This document shows positions 25,410-34,490 of a stretch of 64,000 nucleotides of DNA, in pieces. The position numbers and the translations under genes are program-made. Every line of letters starts with the position of its first letter. Positions within the stretch are counted from its first letter, which is position 1. The stretch spans positions 62,001 to 126,000 of the forward strand of contig NZ_WNDO01000003.1 in the NCBI RefSeq assembly GCF_009912395.1. The letters are read 5' to 3'. The notes beneath the pieces were generated by a model, which was not told the origin of the DNA, ran no database searches, and saw nothing but the letters and a program-made list of their open reading frames with translations. The stretch comes from Luteibacter sp. (GTDB lineage: Bacteria > Pseudomonadota > Gammaproteobacteria > Xanthomonadales > Rhodanobacteraceae).

Positions 25410-26577
25410 GCTCAGCGACATCGCCCTGCTTCTCGTGGGCGTGCTGTATCCCTTCGTCGTGTACTTCGGCACGGACCACGTTTCGCCGCCGATCTTCGGG
25501 CTGATCCTCGGCGGTCTCTGGCTGGTTCGTGCGCCGGCGCTGCTGCGCCGCCCCGGCGGTGGCTGGATGCTGGCCGTCACGCTGGCTTACTGCGCCGTGC
25601 TGGCGTTCGGTGGCAGCGAGCAGATGCTGCGCTGGTATCCCAGCCTCATCTGCGCGCTGCTGTTCGCGGCCTTCGGCCTCAGCCTGAAGTACGGGCCGCC
25701 GATGATCGAGCGCATCGCCCGGGTGACCGAACCCGACCTGCCGCCCGTCGCCGTGGCCTATACACGCAAGGTCACCTGGGTCTGGGTGGTTTTCTTTGCC
25801 GTCAACGGCATCTGCTCCGCCCTGCTCGCCGGCTGGGGCCCGTTGTCGTGGTGGACCTTCTACAACGGCATTCTCGCCTACTCGGTCATGGGCACGCTTT
25901 TCATCGGTGAATGGTTGTTCCGCCAGCGGCTGCGTCGACGGATCAACAAGGTGCCCATGGAGGCTGCCGCGGGCCGACTGGCGTCCCATCCCTGGGTGGA
26001 CGGCGCGCTGGGCGGTTACGCCGGCAAGCGGGGGCCGGGCATGGTGGTGATGCCGTCGGCATCCGGTCGCCTGGCGCTGCTGCGCCATGGTCGTGCGGGA
26101 CTGGTCACCGAACTGGGCCAGCATGCGGCCGGCGACGATGCCCTCGCCACGCCGTTGGTCTGGCGCTTCGTCGAAGCATTGCCCGAGCGGACGGACGTGG
26201 ACGCCCTGCTGCGCGCGCCGTTGCCCACGGAAGCCATCCTGCTCGACGAGCGACGCGACGACGACGCCGTCGTGCTGCGCCTCGCGCTACCGCTGGACCT
26301 GGCGTGCTTCGCCGACCATTTCCCCGAGGCACCCGTGCTGCCCGGCGTGCTCCAGATCGGCTGGGCACTGGCCCTGGCCGCGCCACGTCTCGGTACGCAG
26401 GCCACCTGTCGGAACATCGACCAGCTCAAGTTCCAGCGCCTGCTGCGCCCCGGCGACGAGGTGGAACTGACACTGCGCGTCGACACCGTGCAGAACCGCC
26501 TGCATTTCGCCTACCGCGTGCAGGACACCCTTTGTTCGTCAGCATGGCTGCGCATGGACGCGCCCATCCATGTCTGA
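25402..26577 (+). CDS. fusion: ApeG-like membrane domain + acyl-CoA-synthetase remnant + ApeI-like dehydratase
   Basis: 391 aa in three parts. Residues 1-~180 carry membrane segments and match the COG4648 family (ApeG): LLLVGVLYPFVVYFG, WVWVVFFAVNGICSALLAG. Residues ~183-275 (AAGRLASHPWVDGALGG; VWRFVEALPERTDVDALL) look like the C-terminal subdomain of the ApeH-type AMP-dependent ligase, but the usual catalytic Gly-Lys tail is replaced by ERTDV and the whole N-terminal adenylation core is absent. Residues ~280-391 are a hotdog dehydratase (FADHFPEAPVLPGVLQIGWA, His306). The reading frame is intact. An internal deletion that fused ApeG to an ApeH-ApeI protein would explain it; this comes from family memory, not from an alignment. 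Confidence 0.82.
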   Translation: MRKLSDIALLLVGVLYPFVVYFGTDHVSPPIFGLILGGLWLVRAPALLRRPGGGWMLAVTLAYCAVLAFGGSEQMLRWYPSLICALLFAAFGLSLKYGPPMIERIARVTEPDLPPVAVAYTRKVTWVWVVFFAVNGICSALLAGWGPLSWWTFYNGILAYSVMGTLFIGEWLFRQRLRRRINKVPMEAAAGRLASHPWVDGALGGYAGKRGPGMVVMPSASGRLALLRHGRAGLVTELGQHAAGDDALATPLVWRFVEALPERTDVDALLRAPLPTEAILLDERRDDDAVVLRLALPLDLACFADHFPEAPVLPGVLQIGWALALAAPRLGTQATCRNIDQLKFQRLLRPGDEVELTLRVDTVQNRLHFAYRVQDTLCSSAWLRMDAPIHV

Positions 26578-27523
26578 GCCGGTCGTGGACGAGCCGCACT
26601 GGGCAAGCCGGCGGGAACGCGGCAGCCTCCTGGGCATGCGCTTCACCGCATGGGCCGTGCGCCTGCTCGGCCGACGCGGCGCGGCGCCGCTGGTTCACCT
26701 TGTGGTGCTGTACTTCTACTTCACGGCCCGGCGCGAGCGACGGAACATCGCGAGCTATCAGCAGCGACTCGTCGAATGGAGTGGCCGTATCGACCTGTTT
26801 CCGCCCCGCGCCGTCTTCGCCCAATACCACGCCTTTGGCGACTGCATGCTCGACCGCCTGGATGTGTGGCGCGGGCGCCTTCGCCTGGCCTCCGTGATGC
26901 TGGACGACCCCGATGGCGTGCGTACGGCGCTGCTCAGCGGCCGCCGCGGTCAGATCCTGGTCTGCACCCACCTGGGCAACCTCGATGTCTGCCGCGCCAT
27001 GGCGGAGTTGGGCGAAGGCGTCTCGTTGAACGTATTGATGCACCTGCCCCGCGCCGCGCATTTCAACCGCATGCTCGAAGCGTCCGGCGATCGCCGCCTG
27101 CGCCTCATGCACGTGGGCGACCTCGACACGTCAACGATGCTCGACCTCTCCCAGCGCCTGGAGCGTGGTGAATGGATCGCGATCGCCGGCGACCGCGTGG
27201 CAGTGCATGGCGGGCGCAGCGTCGTCGTGCCCTTCCTCGGCGAGCCGGCCTCGTTCCCGCAGGGCCCCTGGCTGATGGCCGCGATGCTCCGCGCGAAGAC
27301 CAACCTCGTCTGCTGCCTCAAGCGCGAGGGCCGCTACCGCATCCACCTGCGCGCATTCGACGACGCGGCATCCTGGCAGCGCGCCCGTCGCGACGACGCC
27401 ATCGCGGACGCCGCCAGTCGCTACGCGACATGGCTGGGCGAGCGTTGCCTCGACGCACCGTTGCAATGGTTCAATTTCCACCCTTACTGGCAACCGACGC
27501 CCGGAGTCAGCCATGCACGCTAA
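26570..27523 (+). CDS. LpxL/HtrB-like acyltransferase of the aryl-polyene cluster
   Basis: 317 aa. HLGNLD (134-139) is the HX4D motif of lysophospholipid/lipid A acyltransferases; GEWIAIAGDRVAVHGGRS and VPFLGEPASFPQGPW are conserved in the predicted-acyltransferase family found in these loci. A hydrophobic stretch at ~38-52 suggests membrane association. It likely loads the polyene or a fatty acid onto the lipid anchor, beside the PlsC-like enzyme. It overlaps the fusion gene by 8 bp and the thioesterase by 11 bp. Confidence 0.88.
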   Translation: MSEPVVDEPHWASRRERGSLLGMRFTAWAVRLLGRRGAAPLVHLVVLYFYFTARRERRNIASYQQRLVEWSGRIDLFPPRAVFAQYHAFGDCMLDRLDVWRGRLRLASVMLDDPDGVRTALLSGRRGQILVCTHLGNLDVCRAMAELGEGVSLNVLMHLPRAAHFNRMLEASGDRRLRLMHVGDLDTSTMLDLSQRLERGEWIAIAGDRVAVHGGRSVVVPFLGEPASFPQGPWLMAAMLRAKTNLVCCLKREGRYRIHLRAFDDAASWQRARRDDAIADAASRYATWLGERCLDAPLQWFNFHPYWQPTPGVSHAR

Positions 27524-27965
27524 AGGTGTGCTCGCCACCGAGATCGATCTCGTCGTGCCGTTCTTCGACGTCGATTCGATGGAGATCGTCTGGCACGGCC
27601 ATTACGTGAAGTACCTGGAGATGGCGCGTTGCGCCTTGCTGGACGACCTCGGCCACAACTATGTGCGCATGAAGGAAACCGGCTACGTCTGGCCCATCAT
27701 CGACCTCCAGTTGCGCTACGCCCGCTCCGCGCGCTTCGGCCAGGCCTTGCGCGTGCGCGCCGAACTGGTCGAGTGGGAAAATCGCCTCAAGATCCACTAC
27801 ACGCTCAGCGACGTCGAAAGCGGCGAGCGCCTCACCCGCGCCAGCACCATCCAGGTCGCCGTACGCCTTTCCGACGGCGAGATGCAGCTTGTCTCGCCCC
27901 CCGTCTTCGTCCAGGACGTCGAGCGTCGCCTCGGCGCCTCCCGATCCCCCCGCGGAAACCCATGA
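27513..27965 (+). CDS. 4-hydroxybenzoyl-CoA-thioesterase-like hotdog thioesterase (ApeK-like)
   Basis: 150 aa. FFDVDSMEIVWHGHYVKYLE is the signature helix-turn of the 4HBT thioesterase family, with the catalytic Asp near residues 19-21. It may release polyene chains from ACP or edit stalled intermediates. The start overlaps the acyltransferase by 11 bp and the stop overlaps the methyltransferase ATG, so it is fully embedded in the operon. Confidence 0.9.
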   Translation: MHAKGVLATEIDLVVPFFDVDSMEIVWHGHYVKYLEMARCALLDDLGHNYVRMKETGYVWPIIDLQLRYARSARFGQALRVRAELVEWENRLKIHYTLSDVESGERLTRASTIQVAVRLSDGEMQLVSPPVFVQDVERRLGASRSPRGNP

Positions 27966-28684
27966 AGTTCGCCAGCCCCACCTACGTCGAAGAAACCCGG
28001 ATCGGTTTCGTTTTCCTGCGTACGCATACGTGGCAGCACCACGTGCTGCGCGTGGCGATCAACGACCTCAAGCGCCTTGTCGGCACACCCTTGCCGCATG
28101 GTGGCACCCTGCTCGATGTCGGCTGCGGCCAGGGCCGATCCTTCCGCCTGCTCCGTGACGCCTTCGCGCCGGAGCGCATGATTGGACTCGACGCCGATCC
28201 GCACAGCGTCGAGCTGTCGCGCGAGGAAGCCGCGCGCCAGGGCATCGACGCACGCCTGATCCTCGGCGACTGCGCCCGCATCGACCTGCCCGACGCCTCG
28301 GTGGATGTGGTGTTCTGCCACCAGACCTTCCATCACCTGGTCGAGCAGGAAAAGGCGCTCGACGAATTCTGGCGCGTGCTCAAGCCGGGCGGCCTGCTGC
28401 TGTTCGCGGAGTCCACCCGCGCCTATATCGATACCTGGGTGATCCGCTGGTTCTTCCGGCATCCGATGCACGTGCAGAAGAGCGCCGACGAATACCTGGC
28501 GATGCTGCGCGGACGCGGTTTCCGTTTCGAGGACCGCCACGTCTCGCTGCCCTACCTGTGGTGGAGCCGCTCGAAGGATTTCGGCCTCGCGGAACGCTGG
28601 GGCATCAAGGCGCCACCGCCGCCGGGCAAGCGCGACGAGACCCTGGTCAACGTCGCAGCCCGCAAACCCGTGGACGCGGTATGA
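27962..28684 (+). CDS. class I SAM-dependent methyltransferase of the aryl-polyene cluster
   Basis: 240 aa. LLDVGCGQGRSFRLL is SAM motif I, MIGLDADPHSVELS motif II, and DVVFCHQTFHHLVEQEKAL with RVLKPGGLLLFAE completes the fold. Aryl polyenes often carry a methyl group on the aryl head; this enzyme is the candidate. The ATG at 27962 is used because the upstream open frame is only a shadow. Four-base overlaps couple it to both neighbours. Confidence 0.88.
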   Translation: MKFASPTYVEETRIGFVFLRTHTWQHHVLRVAINDLKRLVGTPLPHGGTLLDVGCGQGRSFRLLRDAFAPERMIGLDADPHSVELSREEAARQGIDARLILGDCARIDLPDASVDVVFCHQTFHHLVEQEKALDEFWRVLKPGGLLLFAESTRAYIDTWVIRWFFRHPMHVQKSADEYLAMLRGRGFRFEDRHVSLPYLWWSRSKDFGLAERWGIKAPPPPGKRDETLVNVAARKPVDAV

Positions 28685-29853
28685 CTGCGACCTACCTCAA
28701 CGCGCTGGGCGTCACCTGCTCGCTGGGCCAGGGCAAGGCGGCCGTCGCCGCCGCGCTGTTCGGCACCGACGACCATGGCCTCGCGGCCCTGGATGGCTGG
28801 GTGCCCGGCCACGCGTTGCCACTGGGTAACGTCGATGTCACGCTGCCCGCGGTCGCCCCCGAACGCGACACGCGCAACAACCGCTTGTTGAAGCAGGCCG
28901 TGGAGGAGATCCGCGCGGATGTCGACGCGGCCATCGCACGCTTCGGCGCGGACCGCATCGGCGTCGTGATCGGCACGAGCACCACCGGCATCGAGGAAGC
29001 CACTGGCCATATCGCCGCGCGCGGCCGCGATGGCGTGTGGCCGGAAAGCTATCGCTACGCCGATCAGGAGCTGGGCGCCCCGGCGGAAAGCCTTGCCGAG
29101 TGGCTGGGTTTGGCCGGTCCCTGCTATGGCATTTCCACCGCCTGCACATCGGGCGCACGCGCCCTGCTGAGCGCGCAACGCATGCTTCGGCTCGGCCTGT
29201 GCGATGCCGTGATCTGCGGCGGTGCCGACACGCTCTGCCGCCTGGCGATCCGTGGCTTCCACGCGCTGGAGGCCACGGCGCCGGAACGCTGCCAGCCGTT
29301 CTCCGCCTCGCGTCGCGGCATCAACATCGGCGAGGCCGCCGCCGTGTTCCTCATGACCCGTGAACCCGCCGACGTGACCTTCCTCGGCGGTGGCGCCAGC
29401 TCGGACGCGTACCATATGTCATCGCCCGAACCCGACGGTCGCGGAGCAAGCGAGGCCATGCGCCTCGCCCTCAACGCGACCGGACTCGACGCCTCGATGA
29501 TCGACTACGTGAACCTGCACGGCACCGCCACCGAACAGAATGACGCGATGGAAAGCCGCGCCGTCGCCGCCGTGCTCGGTACCCAGGTACCCTGCTCGTC
29601 CACCAAGGCACTTACCGGCCACACGCTGGGCGCGGCCGGTGCGCTCGAAGCGGCGTTCTGCTGGCTTTCGCTGAGGGACGCCGAGCGTCGCCTGCCGCCC
29701 CATCACTGGGACGGCCAGTTCGACCCCGCGCTACCCGCGCTGCATTTTGTCGCGTCGGGCGACCGACTGGCCCCCGGGCGTCGTCATCTCATGAGCAATT
29801 CGTTCGCGTTCGGTGGCAACAACGCGAGCCTGATCCTGGCGGACGCCGCATGA
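28681..29853 (+). CDS. beta-ketoacyl-ACP synthase (ApeO-like)
   Basis: 390 aa with a complete triad: Cys155 (ISTACTSGARA), His280 (VNLHGTATEQND), His314 (LTGHTLGAAGA), and Lys309. The NLHGTATEQND form and the shorter N-terminus are those of the ApeO family, the catalytic partner of the chain-length factor. The CLF-like gene lies 4.3 kb upstream, so the pair would be split within the operon. It ends by overlapping the dehydratase gene by 4 bp. Confidence 0.92.
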   Translation: MTATYLNALGVTCSLGQGKAAVAAALFGTDDHGLAALDGWVPGHALPLGNVDVTLPAVAPERDTRNNRLLKQAVEEIRADVDAAIARFGADRIGVVIGTSTTGIEEATGHIAARGRDGVWPESYRYADQELGAPAESLAEWLGLAGPCYGISTACTSGARALLSAQRMLRLGLCDAVICGGADTLCRLAIRGFHALEATAPERCQPFSASRRGINIGEAAAVFLMTREPADVTFLGGGASSDAYHMSSPEPDGRGASEAMRLALNATGLDASMIDYVNLHGTATEQNDAMESRAVAAVLGTQVPCSSTKALTGHTLGAAGALEAAFCWLSLRDAERRLPPHHWDGQFDPALPALHFVASGDRLAPGRRHLMSNSFAFGGNNASLILADAA

Positions 29854-30323
29854 GCGCGCGCACCATCGACCAGGTGCTGCCCCATGCCGGCCGGATGATC
29901 TGGCTCGACCGCATCGTCGTGTGGGAAACCGATCGCATCGTCTGCGAGCGCACCGTGCGCGGCGGCGATCCGCAGGTGGACGCCGCCGGTCTGCCGACCT
30001 GGACCGGCGTGGAACTGATGGCCCAGGCCATCGCCGCGTGGAACGGCTGTCGGATGCTCGATGCCGGTGGCGAGGTCCGTCCCGGTTTCTTGCTCGGCAC
30101 GCGTCAGTACCGTGCCGATAGCGACCATTTCCCGCTGGGTGCCGTGCTGCGCGTGGAAGCCCTGCGCACCTTCCACGACGAGGACGGCATGGGCGCCTTC
30201 ACCTGCACCATCGACGCACCGGGCGTTCACGCCGAAGCCCGCCTCACGGTGTTCAGCCCGGCCGACCCGACTCCCTTCCTCGATCCTCGCCAACATCTCG
30301 ACCCCAGGGGAACCCCACCATGA
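29850..30323 (+). CDS. hotdog 3-hydroxyacyl-ACP dehydratase (ApeP-like)
   Basis: 157 aa. VLPHAGRMIWLDRIV (His12) and WTGVELMAQAIAAW (Glu55) are the two catalytic segments of the FabA/FabZ-like ApeP family, followed by PGFLLGTRQYRADSDHFP. It removes water from the 3-hydroxyacyl chain to form each double bond. With the dehydratase domain of the fusion protein it forms the likely ApeI/ApeP pair. Confidence 0.9.
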   Translation: MSARTIDQVLPHAGRMIWLDRIVVWETDRIVCERTVRGGDPQVDAAGLPTWTGVELMAQAIAAWNGCRMLDAGGEVRPGFLLGTRQYRADSDHFPLGAVLRVEALRTFHDEDGMGAFTCTIDAPGVHAEARLTVFSPADPTPFLDPRQHLDPRGTPP

Positions 30324-31048
30324 CCCATACCGTTCTCGTCACCGGCTCCAGCCGGGGTATCGGCCGCACCATCGCGCTGAACCTCGCTGACGCCGGCTAC
30401 GACATCGTGGTCCATTGCCGCTCGCGTCGCGACGAAGCCGAGGCGGTGCGTGACGATATTCTCGCCAAGGGCAGGCAGGCCCGCGTGCTGTCGTTCGACG
30501 TGGCCGATCGCGCCGCCACCGCCGCGGCACTCGAAGCGGACGTCACTGCGCATGGCGCCTACTACGGCGTGGTGTGCAACGCCGGCCTCACCCGCGACGG
30601 CGCCTTTCCCGCGCTGAGCGAGGAGGACTGGGACACCGTGCTGCGCACCAACCTCGACGGCTTCTACAACGTGCTGCATCCGCTGGTCATGCCGATGATC
30701 CGTCGTCGCGCCGCAGGTCGCATCGTCTGCATCACCTCGGTGTCCGGCATCATCGGCAACCGTGGGCAGGTGAACTACAGCGCGTCCAAGGCCGGCGTGA
30801 TCGGCGCGGCGAAAGCCCTCGCCGTGGAACTGGCGAAGCGCAAGATCACCGTGAACTGCGTGGCCCCGGGCCTCATCGACACCGACATGCTCGACCCCGA
30901 CGTGCCGGTGGAACAGATCCTCAAGGTCATCCCGATGGAACGCAGCGGCACGCCCGAGGAAGTCGCCGCCGCCGTGCGCTTTCTGGTGAGTCCGGAAGCT
31001 GGCTACATCACCCGCCAGGTGCTCGCCGTCAACGGCGGCCTGTGCTGA
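30320..31048 (+). CDS. 3-oxoacyl-ACP reductase, FabG-like (ApeQ-like)
   Basis: 242 aa short-chain dehydrogenase. The cofactor motif is TGSSRGIG (8-15), NAG is at 87-89, and the catalytic residues are Ser140, Tyr153 and Lys157 (YSASK). VNCVAPGLIDTDM is conserved in FabG. It reduces the 3-keto group at each elongation step. It is the last gene of the aryl-polyene operon; a compact REP palindrome follows within 10 bp and probably ends or stabilises the transcript. Confidence 0.94.
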   Translation: MTHTVLVTGSSRGIGRTIALNLADAGYDIVVHCRSRRDEAEAVRDDILAKGRQARVLSFDVADRAATAAALEADVTAHGAYYGVVCNAGLTRDGAFPALSEEDWDTVLRTNLDGFYNVLHPLVMPMIRRRAAGRIVCITSVSGIIGNRGQVNYSASKAGVIGAAKALAVELAKRKITVNCVAPGLIDTDMLDPDVPVEQILKVIPMERSGTPEEVAAAVRFLVSPEAGYITRQVLAVNGGLC

Positions 31049-31057
31049 TCCCGTCCT

Positions 31058-31087
31058 TGTAGGAGCGCGCTTGCGCGCTCCTACAAG
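31058..31087. repeat. compact REP-like palindrome after the aryl-polyene operon
   Basis: TTGTAGGAGCGCGC and GCGCGCTCCTACAA meet with only a two-base loop, so this is the shortest form of the repeat, a near-perfect 14-bp stem. It may cap the 3' end of the operon transcript. Confidence 0.85.
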
Positions 31088-31109
31088 GAAACGCGGCTAC
31101 CCTAGGCGA

Positions 31110-33203
31110 ATGCGCCCCTTCCGCCAGCTCGCCGAATCCGATCGTTTTGCCGATGTCGCCCGCGTGTTCCTCGCGCTGGCCGGCATCGCGGCGTGGTGCA
31201 CCCTGCGCGGTCCCGTCGTGGCCATCGTGCCATCCATGCTGGGCGCCATCGCCTGCGCCCTCTCGGAAACCGACGATGCGTGGCGCGGGCGCCTCCGCGG
31301 CCTCGTGGTGACCCTGGTCTGTTTCGCCCTGGCCGCCTCGGCGGTGAAAGCCGCCATCGGCACGCCGCTGCTGTTCGCGCCCATGCTCGCCTTGGGCACC
31401 TTCCTGCTGGTGATGCTCGGTGCGGCGAGCGGTCGCTACGCGACGATCGCCACCGGCACGCTGATCCTTTCCGTGTACACGATGATCGCCTCGGATGCGC
31501 CCGGCGGCAGCGGTCCGCAGGGCACGTGGGCCATCATCGCGGGCGCGGCCTGGTATGGCGCGCTGTCGCTGGCCTGGAGCGCCCTCGCGCCGCAGCGAGC
31601 CGTCCGCCATGCGCTGGCCCGGGTGTTCGAGGCGCTGGCGGCGCAGATGGACGCCAAGGCCGCCTTGTTCGAACCGGTCAGGGACCTCGACAGGCAGTCG
31701 CTGGATATCGCCTTCTCGCGCGCCAACCTGCGCACCGTGGATGCCCTCGCCTCCGCCCGCGCCGCGCTGCTCGACCGTATCGGCCGACGCCAGCCACGCG
31801 GACGCATCGCGTCGCGCCTGGGCATGTTCTTCGTCGCGCAGGACATCCACGAACGCATCAGCTCGTCACACTACCCCTACGACGAACTGGCCGCCGCGCT
31901 GTATCACAGCGACCTCATGTTCCGCTTCGGTCGGCTGATCCGTCGTCAGGCCCAGGGCTGCCGAGAGCGTGCGGACGCCATCCGCCGCACCGCGTCCCTG
32001 GGTTCGCTGGCGTTGCCCACGACGGCCCTCGACGACGTACGCGAAGCCATGGCGTATCGCCAGGCGAACGGGCGGCCCGACCAGGCCGTCGATGACGCGC
32101 TGGCGGCACTCCTGCGCAACGTGGAGGAACTGCACGTCGCGATCCAGGCCGATGGCGTGCTGCGCGAAGGCAGCGACATGGCCTTGCAGGGCGATGATCC
32201 GCCCAGCGTCCGGGAGGCCTTGGGGCGCATCCGCCTGCGACTCAACCGGCGATCGATGCATTTCCGACATGCGATCCGCCTTTCCGTCGGCATGCTCGCC
32301 GGTTACCTGTTGATGCTGGCCCTGCATCCCAGCCATGGCTACTGGATCCTGCTCACCACCCTGTTTGTCTGCCAGCCAAGCTATGGCGGCACGCGACGCC
32401 GGCTCATCCAGCGGGTACTAGGCACCACGGCGGGCCTCGTCCTTGGCTGGGCCATGCTGCGCCTGCTGCCGGGCGGCGACTGGCGCCTGCCGGTACTGGT
32501 CGCCAGCGGTGCCGCCTTCTTCGCCTTCCGCTTGCGCCGCTACGCGCTCGCCACGGGTGTCATCACCCTCTTCGTGCTGCTGTGCTTCGACCGCGTCGGT
32601 GCGGGATACGACGCCATTGGTCCACGCCTGCTCGACACCATGCTGGGCGTATGCGTCGCCGCCACCGCGATCCGCTTCGTGTTGCCCGACTGGCGCGTGC
32701 GCCGGCTGGATGACGTGGTGGCCGACGCCTTGCTGGCCTACGGCCGATACCTCGAACGCATCGTCGCCCAGTACGCCACGGGCAAACACGACGATCTCGC
32801 CTACCGCGTCGCCCGGCGCGACGCCCACGCGGCCCAGGCGGCCGTGGCGGGCAACGTGGTCGAGCTACTGGGCGAACCGGGACACCCCCACGAACGTGGC
32901 GAGCGCGCCCTGCGCCTGCTGACCGCCCTCCAGGCCGGGCTCTCGCACCTGTCCACCCTGGGCACCCACCGCCAGGTGCTGCGAGCCACCGACGCGGTCG
33001 CGCTGGCCGACCTGGCCCGGCACCTCACCCACGGTTTCGACGCCCTGGCCGAGCACGTGCGCGCCGGCACGCCGGCCACACCGCTGGACATGCCCGGCCT
33101 GTCCATCGATACCCATGCCGACGAGACCCTGCGCGTGCTCGACCGCCAGTGCCTGTTGCTGGCCCTTGTCCACGACCGTATCGCGGCCCTTCCCCCGGCC
33201 TGA
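31110..33203 (+). CDS. FUSC/YccS-type inner membrane protein
   Basis: 697 aa. Two membrane blocks are seen: ~15-160 (ALAGIAAWCTLRGPVVAIVP; LLVMLGAASGRYATIATGT) and ~400-560 (AIRLSVGMLAGYLLMLAL; GYWILLTTLFVCQPSYGGT, the hallmark of FUSC proteins), with cytoplasmic helical domains between and after. YccS/YhfK and related proteins are putative efflux components (aromatic acid exporter-like), but transport is shown for few. It starts 62 bp after the aryl-polyene operon, beyond the palindrome. A role in exporting an aromatic precursor would fit, but is inference. Confidence 0.88.
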   Translation: MRPFRQLAESDRFADVARVFLALAGIAAWCTLRGPVVAIVPSMLGAIACALSETDDAWRGRLRGLVVTLVCFALAASAVKAAIGTPLLFAPMLALGTFLLVMLGAASGRYATIATGTLILSVYTMIASDAPGGSGPQGTWAIIAGAAWYGALSLAWSALAPQRAVRHALARVFEALAAQMDAKAALFEPVRDLDRQSLDIAFSRANLRTVDALASARAALLDRIGRRQPRGRIASRLGMFFVAQDIHERISSSHYPYDELAAALYHSDLMFRFGRLIRRQAQGCRERADAIRRTASLGSLALPTTALDDVREAMAYRQANGRPDQAVDDALAALLRNVEELHVAIQADGVLREGSDMALQGDDPPSVREALGRIRLRLNRRSMHFRHAIRLSVGMLAGYLLMLALHPSHGYWILLTTLFVCQPSYGGTRRRLIQRVLGTTAGLVLGWAMLRLLPGGDWRLPVLVASGAAFFAFRLRRYALATGVITLFVLLCFDRVGAGYDAIGPRLLDTMLGVCVAATAIRFVLPDWRVRRLDDVVADALLAYGRYLERIVAQYATGKHDDLAYRVARRDAHAAQAAVAGNVVELLGEPGHPHERGERALRLLTALQAGLSHLSTLGTHRQVLRATDAVALADLARHLTHGFDALAEHVRAGTPATPLDMPGLSIDTHADETLRVLDRQCLLLALVHDRIAALPPA

Positions 33204-33284
33204 ATGGTGCGACGCGCCGTGGCTTGACGGGGTCCCCACGCTACGATGGGTAGCTTTTCCCCTGCCCCCATCCGGAGTTGCACC

Positions 33285-34442
33285 ATGCGTCCGTTTTCCC
33301 TCGGTGACGATATCGACCTCCTGCGCGAAAGCGTCCGCGCCTTCGCCGAGAAGGAAATCGCCCCGCGCGCCGACCGTATCGACCGCGAAAACCAGTTCCC
33401 CCACGACCTGTGGGGCAAGTTCGGCGACATGGGCCTGCTCGGCATCACCCTGCCCGGCGACCTCGGCGGCTCCGAGATGGGCTTCCTCGCGCACATGGTG
33501 GCGATGGAGGAAATCTCCCGGGCATCGGCCTCGGTCGGCTTGTCCTATGGCGCGCACTCCAACCTCTGCGTGCAGAACATCTACCACAACGGCAACGACG
33601 CCCAGCGCCGCAAGTACCTGCCCAAGCTCGCCAGCGGCGAGTGGGTGGGCGCGCTGGCGATGAGCGAACCGGGCGCCGGTTCCGACGTTGTCGGCTCGAT
33701 GAGCTGCAAGGCCGAGCTGGTCGGCGACACCTGGGTCGCCAACGGCACCAAGATGTGGATCACCAACGGCCCGGACGCCGACGTGCTGCTGGTCTACATG
33801 CGCACCGCGCCGCGTGCCGCCGGCAGCCGCTGCATGACCGCCTTCATCGTCGAGAAGGGCATGAAGGGTTTCTCCACCGCGCAGAAGCTGGACAAGCTCG
33901 GCATGCGCGGTTCGAACACCTGCGAACTGGTGTTCGACAACTGCGAGATTCCGGCGGAGAACATCGTCGGCGAGGTCAACGAAGGCGTACGCGTGCTGAT
34001 GAGCGGCCTGGACACCGAGCGCCTGGTGCTCTCCGGTGGTCCGCTCGGCATCATGCAGGCGGCAGTGGACCTCGTGCTGCCCTACGTGCGTGAGCGCAAG
34101 CAGTTCAATGCGCCCATCGGCACCTTCGGCCTCATGCAGGGCAAGGTCGCCGACATGTACACCGCACTGCAATCCTCGCGCGGTTTCGCGTACATGGTGG
34201 CCCAGCAGTTCGACAACGGCGTGAAGTCGCGTATCGATCCGGCGGCTTGCCTGCTCAACGCGTCCACCAACGCGGTGACGGTCGCGCTTGAGGCCATCCA
34301 GTCACTCGGCGGCAACGGCTACATCAACGAGTTCCCGGCGGGCCGTCTGCTCCGCGACGCCAAGCTCTACGAGATCGGCGCGGGCACCAACGAGATCCGC
34401 CGCATGCTGATCGGCCGCGAACTGTTCCACGGCAAGTCGTAA
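33285..34442 (+). CDS. ivd: isovaleryl-CoA dehydrogenase
   Basis: 385 aa acyl-CoA dehydrogenase. The catalytic Glu is at 245 in [15 protein letters not shown], the position used by isovaleryl-CoA dehydrogenase rather than the usual C-terminal site, which supports the specific call. FAD motifs [13 protein letters not shown] and [15 protein letters not shown] and the C-terminal [18 protein letters not shown] are present. It converts isovaleryl-CoA to 3-methylcrotonyl-CoA in leucine breakdown. GGAG precedes the ATG. Methylcrotonyl-CoA carboxylase beta, the next step, is 5 kb away, with an autotransporter and a thiolase in between. Confidence 0.9.
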   Translation: MRPFSLGDDIDLLRESVRAFAEKEIAPRADRIDRENQFPHDLWGKFGDMGLLGITLPGDLGGSEMGFLAHMVAMEEISRASASVGLSYGAHSNLCVQNIYHNGNDAQRRKYLPKLASGEWVGALAMSEPGAGSDVVGSMSCKAELVGDTWVANGTKMWITNGPDADVLLVYMRTAPRAAGSRCMTAFIVEKGMKGFSTAQKLDKLGMRGSNTCELVFDNCEIPAENIVGEVNEGVRVLMSGLDTERLVLSGGPLGIMQAAVDLVLPYVRERKQFNAPIGTFGLMQGKVADMYTALQSSRGFAYMVAQQFDNGVKSRIDPAACLLNASTNAVTVALEAIQSLGGNGYINEFPAGRLLRDAKLYEIGAGTNEIRRMLIGRELFHGKS

Positions 34443-34453
34443 TCGGACCATGA

Positions 34454-34483
34454 CGCGCCTGCGTACCGATGTACGCAGGCGCG
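34454..34483. terminator. bidirectional hairpin between convergent genes
   Basis: A perfect 13-bp stem, CGCGCCTGCGTAC/GTACGCAGGCGCG, with a CGAT loop. It sits between the ends of the isovaleryl-CoA dehydrogenase and autotransporter genes. There is only a short T run. Confidence 0.7.
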
Positions 34484-34490
34484 ATCGGAT

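Noticed and set aside
17158-31048. Type I polyketide or nonribosomal peptide cluster
   Set aside because: All carriers and ketosynthases are stand-alone small proteins; there are no modular megasynthases. The gene set fits an aryl-polyene locus.
33204-33284. A -35/-10 promoter (TTGACG ... TACGAT) before isovaleryl-CoA dehydrogenase
   Set aside because: The spacing is only 12 bp, too short for a sigma-70 promoter.
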